This document shows, piece by piece, positions 42,829-54,090 of a DNA stretch of 64,000 nucleotides; positions within the stretch are counted from its first letter, which is position 1, and the number at the start of each line of letters is the position of its first letter. A model generated the notes under the pieces. That model was not told the origin of the DNA. It saw only the letters and a program-made list of their open reading frames with translations, and ran no database searches. Position numbers and translations under genes: made by a program. The stretch comes from Eucalyptus grandis. Taxonomy: Eukaryota > Streptophyta > Magnoliopsida > Myrtales > Myrtaceae. The DNA lies in assembly GCF_016545825.1 (NCBI RefSeq), contig NC_052613.1, forward strand, positions 992,001-1,056,000, in the 5' to 3' direction.

Positions 42829-43173
42829 GGTATAATGACATAAATAATCCGTGAATTTAGTTGAATGTGCAATGCTGTCCCTAAACTTCAACCTAATGTT
42901 CAATATGGTTCCTGAATTTTTAATTTATTCAATGTAGTCTCTTGTCTTTTAGTACATGCTCAATATAGTCATTCTATTAATCCAAAATTACAAACGATAT
43001 TGAACATTATCATTTAGTTTAGGGATTAAATTAAACATGTATCAAAAGTTTAAGAATCATATTAAATAAATTAAAAGTTTAGAGACCATATTGAATATTG
43101 GGTTAAAGTTCAGGAATCACATTACATATTGGGTCAAGGTTTACGGACTATATGTGTCGACTTCCCTTATTCT
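42829..43173. mobile_element. Small foldback element (about 345 bp)
   Basis: The two halves are near inverted copies: AATCCGTGAATTTAG, CCCTAAACTTCAACC and TTCAATATGGTTCCTGAA on the left pair with AGACCATATTGAATATTGGG, AAGTTCAGGAATCAC and TTTACGGACTATATG on the right. It lies about 325 bp upstream of the NBS-LRR start codon. No coding capacity. Confidence 0.75.
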
Positions 43174-43498
43174 CAATGATAGAAACGATGACTTATAGAG
43201 AAAAAAAAGGTCTTGAGTAGCTTTCGTGAATTGCATCCAGAAGTAAAGAATGGTCATCTCGAAAATACCATGTTGGATCTGTGAAGTAATCTCGATTCTT
43301 TGTTGTTCCCAGGAAAGTAAGATAAAAGAAAAAGGTAGAAAGTTAACTTGCAGGCCACTCGCAAGGAAAGAACCTCTCTTTCATCCAACCGTAAGGAAAA
43401 AGTCATCAGAGCTACTAACTCACGAAAGGAAGACATTGGGTGTGTGTTCTTTCTCATCTCAAACCAAATAGCCTGAATCAATTTTCTCATCCCTTGGC

Positions 43499-46009
43499 AT
43501 GGCTGAATCACTCCTCTTCGGCATTGCCCGGGGTGTGCTAGGGAAAATAGCATCACCGGTGGTCCAAGAAGCCATCGCAATTTATAGCGTCGAAAGCCAT
43601 ATCCACAACCTTAAAAATACGTTAACTGCCATTACGGCGGTGTTGTCAGATGCTGAGGAGCGACGGGAGAAGAACCACCGCCTGCAACTATGGCTAAGTA
43701 GGCTTCGAGACGTGTTGTACGATGTGGAGGACGTGCTTGATGAACTCGAGTGTGAAGTCTTACGAAAGCAGGTAATCAGTCGGTACGGGGGCGTCAAAGA
43801 GAAGGTTGGTCGCTTCTTTTCCCTCTCTAATCCACTAATACTCCGTCAAAAAATCAGTCACAGAATCAACAAGGTTAGGAAGACGTTATCTGAGATTTCC
43901 GTGGAAAAGAATCAATTTGATCTTAATGCGCAGTATGTCAACACTAGTGTGGCGCATATGCAATCACGAGAGACTTACTCATATATAAACAAGTTGGATG
44001 TCGTCGGAAGAGATACCGACAGACAAAAAATAGTTGAGATATTGATGCAGTCAAATGACAAAAACCTCTCGGTGATTCCCATTGTTGGAATAGGAGGTAT
44101 GGGCAAGACGACCCTAGCTAAATTAGTTTACAACGATCATAGTGTATTAGAGCAATTTAAGTTGCGACTATGGGTGCATGTACCTGAGGACCTTGATTTA
44201 AAGAAAACCATCGAAGGAATTATCAAAGAAGCAACTGGTGAAAGCTTGAGTAACTTTAATATTCAGCAATTGCAAACATTCCTGCGAGACACCATCAAAG
44301 ACAAGAAATATCTACTTGTCTTGGATGACGTATGGAGCAAAGACCACAGTAGATGGAAAGATTTGCGAGATTTGCTAAGCGAAGGAGCTAATGAAAGCAA
44401 GATAATTGTGACAACACGCGATTCAGAAGTTGCTTTCATAATGGGTACCCATCCAGCATATAGACTAGAAGGTCTTTCTCATAAAGCCTCTATGGCCTTG
44501 TTTAGAAAATGGGCATTCAATGAAAAGGAAAAGCAACCACGTCTTGATCTCCTTGAGATTGAAAATGACATTGTCAAAAAATCACAAGGAGTTCCTCTCC
44601 TTGTGAAAACTTTGGGGAGTCTACTTTACGCAAAAGTCCAAAAACAACATTGGACACATATAAGAGATAGCGAAACGTTGAAGTTAGAGGAAGCTGAGAA
44701 TGGCATTTTGTCGATACTTAGGCTTAGCTATGATCATTTACCCTCTCACTTGAAACCTTGTTTTGCCACATTTTCACTTTTTCCCAAAGGATCTGTTATT
44801 GGTTGCGATAATTTAATTAGGCTATGGATGGCTTTAGGACTCATTAGTTCAACAAGGGAAAAACTAGCAATGGAAGACATTGGTGTTGAGTACATCAAAG
44901 ATTTGCAAAAGAGATCTTTACTCGACCTAGTTGGAGAGTGTGACTTGACGTCATCTTTTACGGTGCATGATTTGATCTATTCTCTTGCAACAACTGTGGC
45001 ACATAATGATTCCTCTACCGTTGACTTAAAAACTGTAGAGATTTCAGAAGGAGTTCGGTATGTTTTGTTATCTAGCACTTCATCAGAGGGTGTTTCAACT
45101 TTCGGTGGTGTCCTACCTTTTTTGAGAAAGCCAACTTCAAAGAGGCTTCGTGCGATTAGATGGAATGCATTTCAACTGAGAGTTCAAAATGGAGTTATTA
45201 CTGAAGAGTATGTTAGAGCGTGCATCTCAAATTGTAACTACTTACGGTATCTGGATTTGTCATATGGTAGTTTTGAGGAGTTGCCAAGCTCCATATGCAA
45301 CTTGAAGCAATTGAGATCATTACTCCTCCATGAGAACAAGCAATTAAAAAAGCTTCCGGATACCATTTGTGAGTTACAGAATTTGCTACAATTATCTCTC
45401 CATGGTTGCTCGGAGCTAGACGTTTTACCCAAAAATATGAGAAAGCTTGTTAGCCTTAGATTTCTTAGTGTAACAACAAAGCAAAAGAGTCTACAAGAAA
45501 GTGGAATACAATATTTAGAAAATCTGCATTTTCTGGGGATCTATATGTGCGCAAATCTCCAACTTCTAGTTGAAGGTACTTGCCGACTGACTCACCTTCG
45601 GGAGTTGGAAATTGCAGATTGTGGAAAACCAATGTATCTGCCTTTTGGGGAATTAATTGCTCTAGAGTCCTTGGAGATTGGTCACTGCAACCTCGTGTTG
45701 ACCCGAGAGAACAGATCCAACTTTCCCTTGAATCTTCGTAAACTGGCAATATCAAATTCCCAACAAGTGATGAAGCTACTCCAGTGGGTCGACGAGTCAG
45801 CCTGCACTTTGGAGTCCTTAACCATTTATGACTGCCCGAGCATGACGGATATACCCGAACGGCTGCACAATGATCCACGTCTCAGATCAATTGAGACGAT
45901 CGGATGTCCCAACCTAAGAATCAGGCCCTCCCCTGCCTCAAAGATTACGCGGACTGGTGAAGTTATACCCATCAATTGGAGGCGCCGATATGGCAGGGAT
46001 TTCTATTGA
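43499..46009 (+). CDS. CC-NBS-LRR disease resistance protein (intronless, 836 aa)
   Basis: This is an intracellular immune receptor of the RGA/Rx-N type. Residues 1-95 form the coiled-coil Rx-N domain (LQLWLSRLRDVLYDVEDVLD; the usual EDVID-like motif reads VEDVLDE). The NB-ARC follows: P-loop GIGGMGKTT at 197-205, kinase-2 LLVLDDVW at 272-279, RNBS-B SKIIVTTR at 300-307, the GLPL equivalent GVPLLV at 364-369, RNBS-D CFATFSLFPKG at 421-431, and VHD at 489-491 in place of MHD. The LRR region runs from about 570 to 815 (LRYLDLSYGSFEELPSSICN, LRSLLLHENKQLKKLPDTIC). There is no stop or frameshift, so it looks functional, though its LRR domain is rather short. ATG 43499 is the first in frame. The pathogen it detects cannot be inferred. 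Confidence 0.95.
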   Translation: MAESLLFGIARGVLGKIASPVVQEAIAIYSVESHIHNLKNTLTAITAVLSDAEERREKNHRLQLWLSRLRDVLYDVEDVLDELECEVLRKQVISRYGGVKEKVGRFFSLSNPLILRQKISHRINKVRKTLSEISVEKNQFDLNAQYVNTSVAHMQSRETYSYINKLDVVGRDTDRQKIVEILMQSNDKNLSVIPIVGIGGMGKTTLAKLVYNDHSVLEQFKLRLWVHVPEDLDLKKTIEGIIKEATGESLSNFNIQQLQTFLRDTIKDKKYLLVLDDVWSKDHSRWKDLRDLLSEGANESKIIVTTRDSEVAFIMGTHPAYRLEGLSHKASMALFRKWAFNEKEKQPRLDLLEIENDIVKKSQGVPLLVKTLGSLLYAKVQKQHWTHIRDSETLKLEEAENGILSILRLSYDHLPSHLKPCFATFSLFPKGSVIGCDNLIRLWMALGLISSTREKLAMEDIGVEYIKDLQKRSLLDLVGECDLTSSFTVHDLIYSLATTVAHNDSSTVDLKTVEISEGVRYVLLSSTSSEGVSTFGGVLPFLRKPTSKRLRAIRWNAFQLRVQNGVITEEYVRACISNCNYLRYLDLSYGSFEELPSSICNLKQLRSLLLHENKQLKKLPDTICELQNLLQLSLHGCSELDVLPKNMRKLVSLRFLSVTTKQKSLQESGIQYLENLHFLGIYMCANLQLLVEGTCRLTHLRELEIADCGKPMYLPFGELIALESLEIGHCNLVLTRENRSNFPLNLRKLAISNSQQVMKLLQWVDESACTLESLTIYDCPSMTDIPERLHNDPRLRSIETIGCPNLRIRPSPASKITRTGEVIPINWRRRYGRDFY

Positions 46010-49000
46010 CACAAAATCCAACTTGGGATCAGTATTGTACAGTGGACGATGATTAGGTACGCCTCTATTTGCCTTTCCCTTCATTTATTCTTCGTTCTTA
46101 GATGTGATATAGCCATATATTGAGATTCCCTCCTCATATTACTTTTCCTCACTTCCTCGATCGATAAAGATTAGAATAAGACAATGCATCCTGCACATTC
46201 ACAATATTGACGACTTTAGATATATATTTGGGCAAAATTTTGACATATCCCAATTTCTCGGTGCCATCTGCCATATTGAAAGTAAAACTTGATTCCTTAA
46301 TAATGGAATCTCGTTTTCTTCTGTTACTCGGAAGTTCGAATGTAATGTAATTTTTTGGACGCTGTTTTTCTTTTTTCTTTTTTCCTTTTGATGAATGAAG
46401 TTGAAGAACATCTTACTCGACCATGGCCCCATCATCATTAGTCGTTATCTTTAAGAATAATGTCTCTATATAACAAAGTATACTCGGAAGAAATCAAACT
46501 GTGAATTTCATCCAATCCACAAAATACCCATGCTATGCTAACTAAAAAATAAATAACGACTGTGTTACCAAATGATGGGCGAAAGAGTAATTTAAAATGT
46601 GAACAACATTATCATGTTATCCAATAAATCTGTAATAAATCTCTCTTTCACAGATTTTATATTTAAATGACATTCCATATCGTGCAATAATTTGAATACT
46701 TGGAAATTGATTGAAGTAAATGCACTTTGCAGAAAGGCACCTATATAAGAAAACATTTAAGAGATAAAGAAGAAACAAGTTTAAAATTTTAAGTAAAAAT
46801 AAAGGTTTTCTTTCTTAGTGCAAAATGGAGTGCATACTTATATTCCATCTTGATTCGAAAATAGGAGGTCTTCCAAAACTCCATATTTCATTTGGAACGA
46901 AAACAAGGACAATACTGAAATATCATTTTTTTTAGTGTATGGGTTTAATTCGAGAACAGTTTTCCTCGTTCTAATTTGACAATTGTTTTCGAAAAAATCA
47001 GATGCACTTTCACAACAACTTTTCATTCTCGATCAAATGGTAATGAGAACAAAAATTTAGAAAACTTTGAGGAACCAAATAAAGCCTCAAATTTGCAAAA
47101 TGCATTTAGCGAAGCTTTATTAGTGCTTAAGGGCAGTTTTCAAGGGAAAATTGTCCAAAAAATCCTAAACCTATTGCATTTTTGCCAATTCAGTCATAAA
47201 CCTTTTAACTCCTTGCCAATTAAGTCCATCCGGCTAATTTTGATAGGAAAATGCTGATGTGGACACCAACATGCCACATAGACTTTGCCAGTATTGACGT
47301 GGACAATTTTAATAATATTTTAATTTTTTTGAATTTTATTTTAATTTGTATTACTTTCTTCTATTTTTCTCCCTTTTTTTTTCTTTTTTTTTTTCTTTTT
47401 TTGGCTTTTTCCTTGGCCTTTTCTCGTGGCCGGTCACCGACCACAAAGCTGCGGGCGTCGGCCAAGCGACGACAACGCCGGGCGAGGCCGCCCCTGGCCC
47501 GATGAGGGCCGGCCTCACCGGATCGGCGAGGGAGCCCTCGCCCGGGGCTCGCCCTCGCCCGAGGCAAGCGTCCGCCTCGCCCCGGCCGGCGCGCGACGGC
47601 CACCACTAGCCACGGGCCGACGCCCGCTCGGCCGAGGGCGAGGCCAACGCTCGCCTAGGCGGGGCGAGCCACGCGAGGGCTCCCCTCGCCCCGATCTAGT
47701 GAGGCCGGCCCTCATCGAGGTCGGGCAGCCTCGCCCCAGATGGGCGAGGGAGCCCTCGCCGGGCTTGCCCTCGCCGGGGTCTGGCGAGCATCGGCCTCGC
47801 CCGGCCGGGCGGGCGTCGGCCTATGGCTGGTGGTCGGCCGTCGCCCGTCCAGCCGAGGGCGAGGCCGACGCCGCTTAGGCGAGGTTGAGCCCCGGTTGAG
47901 GCTCCCTCGCCAAATCTGGGCGAGGCCGGCCCTCACCGAGGCCGGGCGGCCTCGCCGGCGTCGCCGTCGCTCGGCCGACGCCCGGTGTGGCCGGTGGCGA
48001 TCGTTTACACTGGGCGGTGGCCGGCCACCGGAAAAGGCCAAGGAAAAAGCCAAAAAGAAAAAAAAAAAAGAAAAAATAATAATTAAAATAAAATTCAAAA
48101 ATATTAAAATATTATTATCCACGCGGCATCACGATCCCTATGTGGCACCGCCGGGCGTCCACGTCAGCATTTTCCGCCAAAATTGGCCGGATAGACTGAA
48201 TTGGCAAAAAGTGAAAAGGTTTAGAACTCAATTGGCAAAGTTAAAAGGTTTAGGACTGAATTGACAAATGTGTAATAGATTTAGGACTTTTGGACAATTT
48301 TCCCCGGTTTTCAATTTCTTTTTTGATAAATAAACCATGTCACAGCGAGCCAGTATCATTAGCGTATAGTAAATTGAGAGCTTTGAAAGTTCTCATCCAA
48401 GCTTGCCATATGGAAAGATGATTGAAGGGCCAGTAGCAGATTTTACCAAAATTGAAATTTTACAAATTTCAACCAATGAGTGGTCATTGATTTCAAAAGG
48501 AATTCATTATTAAATAATTATTTTACTAAAAATAATTTATTCGAATTAGATTTATAAGTTGCTATTTTTAGTCCCGAAGAATTTAATTCTTCGATTGAAT
48601 TAAAATCTAATTAAGATGTTGCAATTAGAAAAGGAAAGAATGACATGAAAAAAAAAAAACACCTATTACGATACAATCAATAATTCGTCATTAAATTGCA
48701 AGAATTCGTTATGAAATAATTCTTCTATAAAAGTATTTCATCAAAATCAAAATTTTAATAATTAAAACTCAAAAAAAAAAACGGCAATTCTCTTACTGAA
48801 TTACTATCTGACGAACATATTGAAATGAGAAAAGAAAAAATATCATAACAATCATTTAACAAAGTAAACAATCCAAGTAAAAAATTAGAAGTTACATTTG
48901 CCATTGAATCTATAAGTAAAATAACACATTCAATTCATAATACTATCTAAAATTGCTAACTCATATAACAAATTAAAAATAAGTCTTTCTATACCATAGA

Positions 49001-51268
49001 TCCAGTTCCATGCATTGCAGGGGAATGATTGCTAGTCCAAAATGCCACGATCAACATTAATAAAGCCGAATCATCCAATAAAAAATCATTTATTTTAACT
49101 TGACATGCATGAAAAGCTAACGCATAGAGAAATATATTCGCTTTAACTTAAGTTTCCAACTTGGGATTAAACGATCTTCTCGATCTGATCATAAAACTTT
49201 CACAAGTGTCTTCAATTAATTTGTTGAGTCAAAATACTTGCACAAATCTATGCTCGCGATTCTTTAAAGTGATGCGCGGTTCAACTTATAATTATTTCTA
49301 ATTATGTTTTGTAATAGAACTGTTTTTTATTTAATTAAGAGTGTTCAATCTATAACTACTCTTTTAAAATGTACTAACACAGTGGCACAAGGGATACATG
49401 TGAATGAAGCCATAGCCACAAATTTCCTTTTCAAATTGCAAAGCACAATGCATTCTAAGAATAATAATTTTTCGCGTGAAGCTTTCTTAAAAAAAGGGAG
49501 ATTAACATATGATATGCTATATGCAGGGAAGAGATGTCTTAGATCAGAGAGAAATTGAGAGTAACTGCACATCTTTCGTTTTTATCTTTAGTGGAAAAGC
49601 TTAAATTCAAATCCTCAATTGTGGGGTTCTTTGGAAACTTTGTTGCGTATCAATATTTACCCTCACGTGTCATTTGTTTATGATATAACATCTAATGGTA
49701 AAAGAGGAAATTTAAGTGATTATAATATCTACAAAATAGGATGGCCTTTTCTCACTAGATTGATAATGTCACTGTTCGGGAGACATGGTCCAAGCCCGGT
49801 GAAGAAATGCAAATTTTGGAAATTAATTTGTCCTGAAAAATGGCCCGAGTTGGGCACGAGCTTTCTGGCTGGTGACTTAGGGTAATAGGTCTTCGACGTG
49901 AAAGTTTTAGGGCATGTTTGTTTTGGATGAAGCAAAAAAATAATAAATAAAAATAATTCTTTTGCTTTTTTACCAACATTTAAAATGGTATTCAAATTCC
50001 AAAAAATATGAAAAATCATATGTTAATTTACGTGCCAGCTTTTACGTGTCTGGAAATTTTTGAGTGTTTTGCAATAACGAAATGTCAAATTGTGTGCATA
50101 GTAAGATTAGATTAGAGGCTATGGACTGTTACATTTTGTTGTAATCTATCAATTGTATATCAAGGTTCATTACTCGGGTACCCTTAGCACACTATTCAAT
50201 AATAATGTGAACATCAAATATGTAAGCACTTGCTCATAATGTGCACAATGTATAAAAATAACGGTTTCCACTTGTTATTTTGGATACATATCCCTTTGGA
50301 GTCATGATACTGTTTTTCTATAATAATAAATAAAAAAAGAATTTAAGAAACACTTTTGAGAACCAAAATTTCCCCAGAATTTTATGCAAAAACTTATACA
50401 ACATTTTTATTGAAATGAATCTTATATCCATATATAGATTAATTTAGCTATCTAATGGAAAATATCTTGGTAAGTAAAATATTTAAAAATGACAAAAATT
50501 CAGAGTATACTACAGTAAAATGCCATAATATTGCATTGTAGATACTCTTAAGCTCATCTCTTGTTTTTTTTCCTGTTGAGCAGATGAACTCCTGTGATCG
50601 AGGCGCCACTCCTTGTGGGGCTCTGCAAAGATTTGTTCGCGAAATGAGCACATCTCTTCGTTAATCTCTTTCATTTGCAAGTACGAAAACAATGGCCATT
50701 GATGTTGTACCTTTCCCTTTATTCCTTGAACAAGTGTTGCTATTTATTATTTGCTTGGTGTCTGTATTGCAACTTTCTCTACAGAGAAAAATGACTTATT
50801 CATATCGTATGAGACCAACTGAAGTACCATTTGAGTTTGAAATTTTTAGAGCTATAGTCATCTTTCATTCACGAATAGTGTATGAAGTTACGACGCACTG
50901 TCGAATCTTATTTTTGGTAAATTAGTGTCGGTCACTTGATCTTTTTATAACATAATTTCGCAGTGCCACTCTTTTACAAGGATGAGTTTGTGCAATATGA
51001 CTCTTCCAATATTCAGTTGCATTAGTTAGCAAACAAATTTATGGAAATCCGTTGCTTAAAATCCATATTGTTGCAGTTTCACATTATTGCAGAATTACTG
51101 AGCATAGTATTAGCATCCCAACAGTTGAAATACCGGAACTCCATACATAGGGTGCATCACGTGATGTGCATCAACATGAGGTTCTACTTCTACCTGTATA
51201 TGGCTCCAGCTAGAAGAAGCCGATATTCATTAGTGCCAAGGCCGATACAGAGCTCGACAGCGTCCATA
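46010..51268. other. Intergenic between the NBS-LRR gene and the segmental duplication
   Basis: This 5.3 kb is AT-rich apart from the foldback at 47144-48304. The minus-strand stretch 50510-50690 encodes a charged, helix-like fragment (QMKEINEEMCSFREQIFAEP) followed by a possible donor. I do not recognise it and cannot join it to other exons. Nothing else is supported. Confidence 0.4.
47144..48304. mobile_element. Foldback element, long-TIR 'CACGTCAG' family, copy 3
   Basis: The arms of more than 150 bp are inverted: left GGGAAAATTGTCCAAAAAAT ... GCCAATTCAGTCATAAACCT, right AAAAGGTTTAGGACTGAATT ... GGACTTTTGGACAATTTTCC. Both arms carry GCTGATGTGGAC/GTCCACGTCAGC. The centre is a pyrimidine tract (47340-47425), a strongly GC-rich core (47428-48040) and a purine tract (48042-48090). 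The long open frames in the core are compositional. Confidence 0.85.
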
Positions 51269-52235
51269 TATACAGATAATTTTTCCAAGCAACTGCCTGA
51301 TGAGCACTGCGAGGAGGTGGACTATTGGGACTGAAGATCAATTTCCACGCCTGCTTCTCCACATCATACCGGTAAAGATCACCATAGACAAAAGTCTGCA
51401 CCATTTTGAAACCAGGGTGGTGACCAAAAAATGAGCCAAGCTCGCGGCATAAACATAAGCACTCCATCAACTATTGTGAACGCCTCACCTTGGTGCCATT
51501 GTAAAACTCGCCGCCATAAAAAATCAGTTCCGTGTCTTTCAAAGGATTCAGCGTCATCTACAGGAGTTAACGGGACCATTACAACAACTAATCAATCACA
51601 CAATTCAGGCAAGCCACCATGAGGTGAGTAAACAAAATCGCGCGCAGCTAGAGCCGATAAAGAGAGTCATTACCGTGCAATTAGATCGTGGAGAAGGCGC
51701 CGGTACATTTTCCTCAATGTGGACCTCCTTCTTCTTTGCCTCCTCTTTTTGTATACTTAGCTGGTCAGTGGGAGTGCAAACAAGTCAATTCGAGCTTAAA
51801 GGAAGGAGAAAGCAGCCATGTCTAATCTCAAATCAAGAACAGATACGGCCAGAAATTCAATTGCAGTTTCAAAGATCAAATTATCGCCGTAATCTATCGG
51901 AAGCAATTGAACTTCTCAGTCCACTAGTGACGCGCGACAAGACCCGGTTTTTCACGTTTTTTTTTCCTAGAAACAGAGGATAGACAGCACCATCGGTATT
52001 GCTCAAATCCTAAGTTTCGGACACAAAAAAGAGGTTTTGCGATGGACTGCATCGTCCCGGCAGATAAACATCCGGCGAGGCGGTTAAAGCGGGAGCAGCA
52101 TCATACGAGGATGGCGTCGATGTCGTCTTCAGGGGAGATCTTCTTGGTGTCCCGGCGAGCTCTCTTCTCCTCCGCCTTGGCGGTCTTCCTCACCGTCTTC
52201 TCCTTCCCCTTCCCCGGCTTCTTCGTCTTCTTCCC

Positions 52236-52238
<3 letters not shown>
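51269..52238 (-). pseudogene. Truncated duplicate of the KLHDC4 Kelch gene (exons 1-4)
   Basis: Exon equivalents are 52238-52107 (132 nt), 51760-51674 (87 nt), 51557-51489 (69 nt) and 51395-51269 (incomplete). Lengths and splice sites of the first three match exons 1-3 of the full gene, and their frames are still open. Exon 4 breaks off at about 51269, right after the codons for NYLYI, and unrelated sequence follows. The remaining 16 exons are absent. The leader TC repeat is about 22 units against about 11 in the parent. A short transcript could still be made from the copied promoter, but it could not encode a Kelch propeller. Confidence 0.92.
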
Positions 52239-52287
<49 letters not shown>

Positions 52288-54090
52288 AGTTCACCGTTTC
52301 GTCGGTCGGACTGGCGGCAACGCTCACAACTAGAAGAATGTCGACGGCGGGAGCAGACAGAGGAGGGGAGGGGAGGTTTTGCTGGCGCGGGACGACGCCA
52401 TCTCCGGTCTCCTTTTCGAGGGGCGTTCTTCCAGGGGAAATTTCACTTTGGTCCCTATAGTTTTGGGATCCTTCGCTTTTTGATCCGTGTACTCTATTTT
52501 CGTCGCGATTATAATCATCGGGCTCTTCTTCCACAATAATTTGATGGGATGAGACCTTTGGAAATCCTAAAATTTACTGTGGAAGTACAATTGAGTCTTA
52601 AAAATTTCAAAAAGTGCAATCAAGTCATAAACCTCATCACCAAAGTACAATCGAGTCCTAAAAATCTCTAAAGATGCATTCGACAGCATGACTTGATTGA
52701 ACTAATTCGACAAGTTTAGGACTTGATTTGCACTTTTTGAAAATTTTAAGACTCGATTACACTTTCGTGATAAATTTTAGAAATTAATTGTAAATTTTGA
52801 AAGTTTTAGAACTTATTTATATTTTTATGATAAGTTTTAAAATTTTCTACACACTTGTCGTGGTTTGAACTTGTCCATCAAATTTCCAAGGAGTCAAACG
52901 GCAGCAATTGACACATGAAGAAGTCCACGTCCTATGCTGAAGGATCTCGCCCTGAGGCTGCTCCTCCTCATTTTCCCATTCTCTTATGCCTTGTCCACCA
53001 AAAAAGGAAAAAGAAAAACGTTCTCTTCTGCCGCATCCTTTCTTCCTCTATATATTTTGTTGGTATTTTGTTTATAAAACAAATGAAGAGGTACCAACCA
53101 CCCGTGGTGGCAGCGTAGTTGGTTGAGCACTCCTTCCTTTCGCGAGAGGTCCAATATTCGACTCCCCGCGTCGTCCGCCTTGTTTAGGGTTTACCTCTAA
53201 AAAAAAAAAAAAAAAACAAATAAAGAGATACCTTGTCCCACATCGAAAAAAATGTGAGTACGCACGTGGATGGGATTTGGCACTAATCGACGATCATTAA
53301 TTTTATTTATTGAAAATTCAATTTATTTCCATAAAAAAATTAACTATAAAGTCTTGTTGAAATAGTGCGACTGTTCACGAAAAATTATGGTTATTTTTAT
53401 TTATTATTTATTTAATTCCCAATTTTTATATCTTTTCAACATAACCTTTAATGTGTACTAATTCATTTTATAACATTTCTCGAAAGGTTGCCTTTGTTCT
53501 TTTTTGTAACCTTTTGAAGAGTTGCCTATATTCGAAAGACAAAGATAAGTAATGTTGTTTTGAGACCACACAATAATCTTCTTTCATTTTTTTGTTTTCT
53601 TTTGAAAGAAATTACAGCCATCGTTTCTAATTATTTCCCATTAGAGACCTTGGAGAAATACTAGAATTGCTATATAATATTCTCATTTGAGACTTTGTTG
53701 TATCCTGAAAAAAATTTGCTGGTGACCGTTAGCAATAAAGAAAGTGATATCACGCCTCAAAATCCGATTTGATTACTCGATCCGATTTTATTATTCTATC
53801 CCATTCGAAGACATATTTTCCCAACATATTTTAGATGGCCACGTTCGGTATTCGATACCATCCATGTCCTGACGTGCACGGCTTTCGCTTTTGTCTTCGC
53901 CTCACTCGCAAGCAATGTACTTGCTTGCTGTGGCTTTATTCTGGTCAACCTCTCGAAGTAATCCCCTGGCTTGCCTAATGGTAGATGCACTCGGATCGCT
54001 TCCCATGTCACCAACTAATCTGAACTCGATAGGCCAAGTCGTATATTTAATATATTCTGGAGGTTGAGCTCGTGACTCTAGCTTCGGAGG
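52239..54090. promoter_or_regulatory. Duplicated divergent region between the KLHDC4 fragment and SEO copy 2
   Basis: This corresponds to 27049-28129 of the parent segment. Matching blocks include CACTTTGGTCCCTATAGTTT, GTCGTGGTTTGAACTTGTCC and TGACGTGCACGGCT. It has gained about 0.8 kb between about 53000 and 53860, including a SINE. No separate gene is visible. Confidence 0.7.
53095..53216 (+). mobile_element. tRNA-derived SINE, copy 2
   Basis: The body begins ACCCGTGGTGGCAGCGTAGT (A-box-like), has a degenerate B box (ATATTCGACTCC), and ends in GTTTACCTCT plus a run of A. It is flanked by AAACAAATGAAGAGGTACC on the left and AAACAAATAAAGAGATACC on the right, a long target-site duplication with two changes. 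The 5' CCACCCG(CC)GTGGTGGC head is shared with copy 1. Confidence 0.85.

Noticed and set aside
47346..48264. Several overlapping open frames of 80-170 codons on both strands (also at 3000-3450, 30437-31051, 34800-35070, 41750-42221, 58112-58764 and 59289-59693)
   Set aside because: They lie in GC-rich cores of foldback elements, where stop codons are rare on all frames. Products are low-complexity Arg/Gly/Pro/Ala strings with no domain.
52190..52534. Minus-strand frame ending in an Arg-Glu repeat
   Set aside because: The Arg-Glu run is a translated TC microsatellite next to the duplicated KLHDC4 start.
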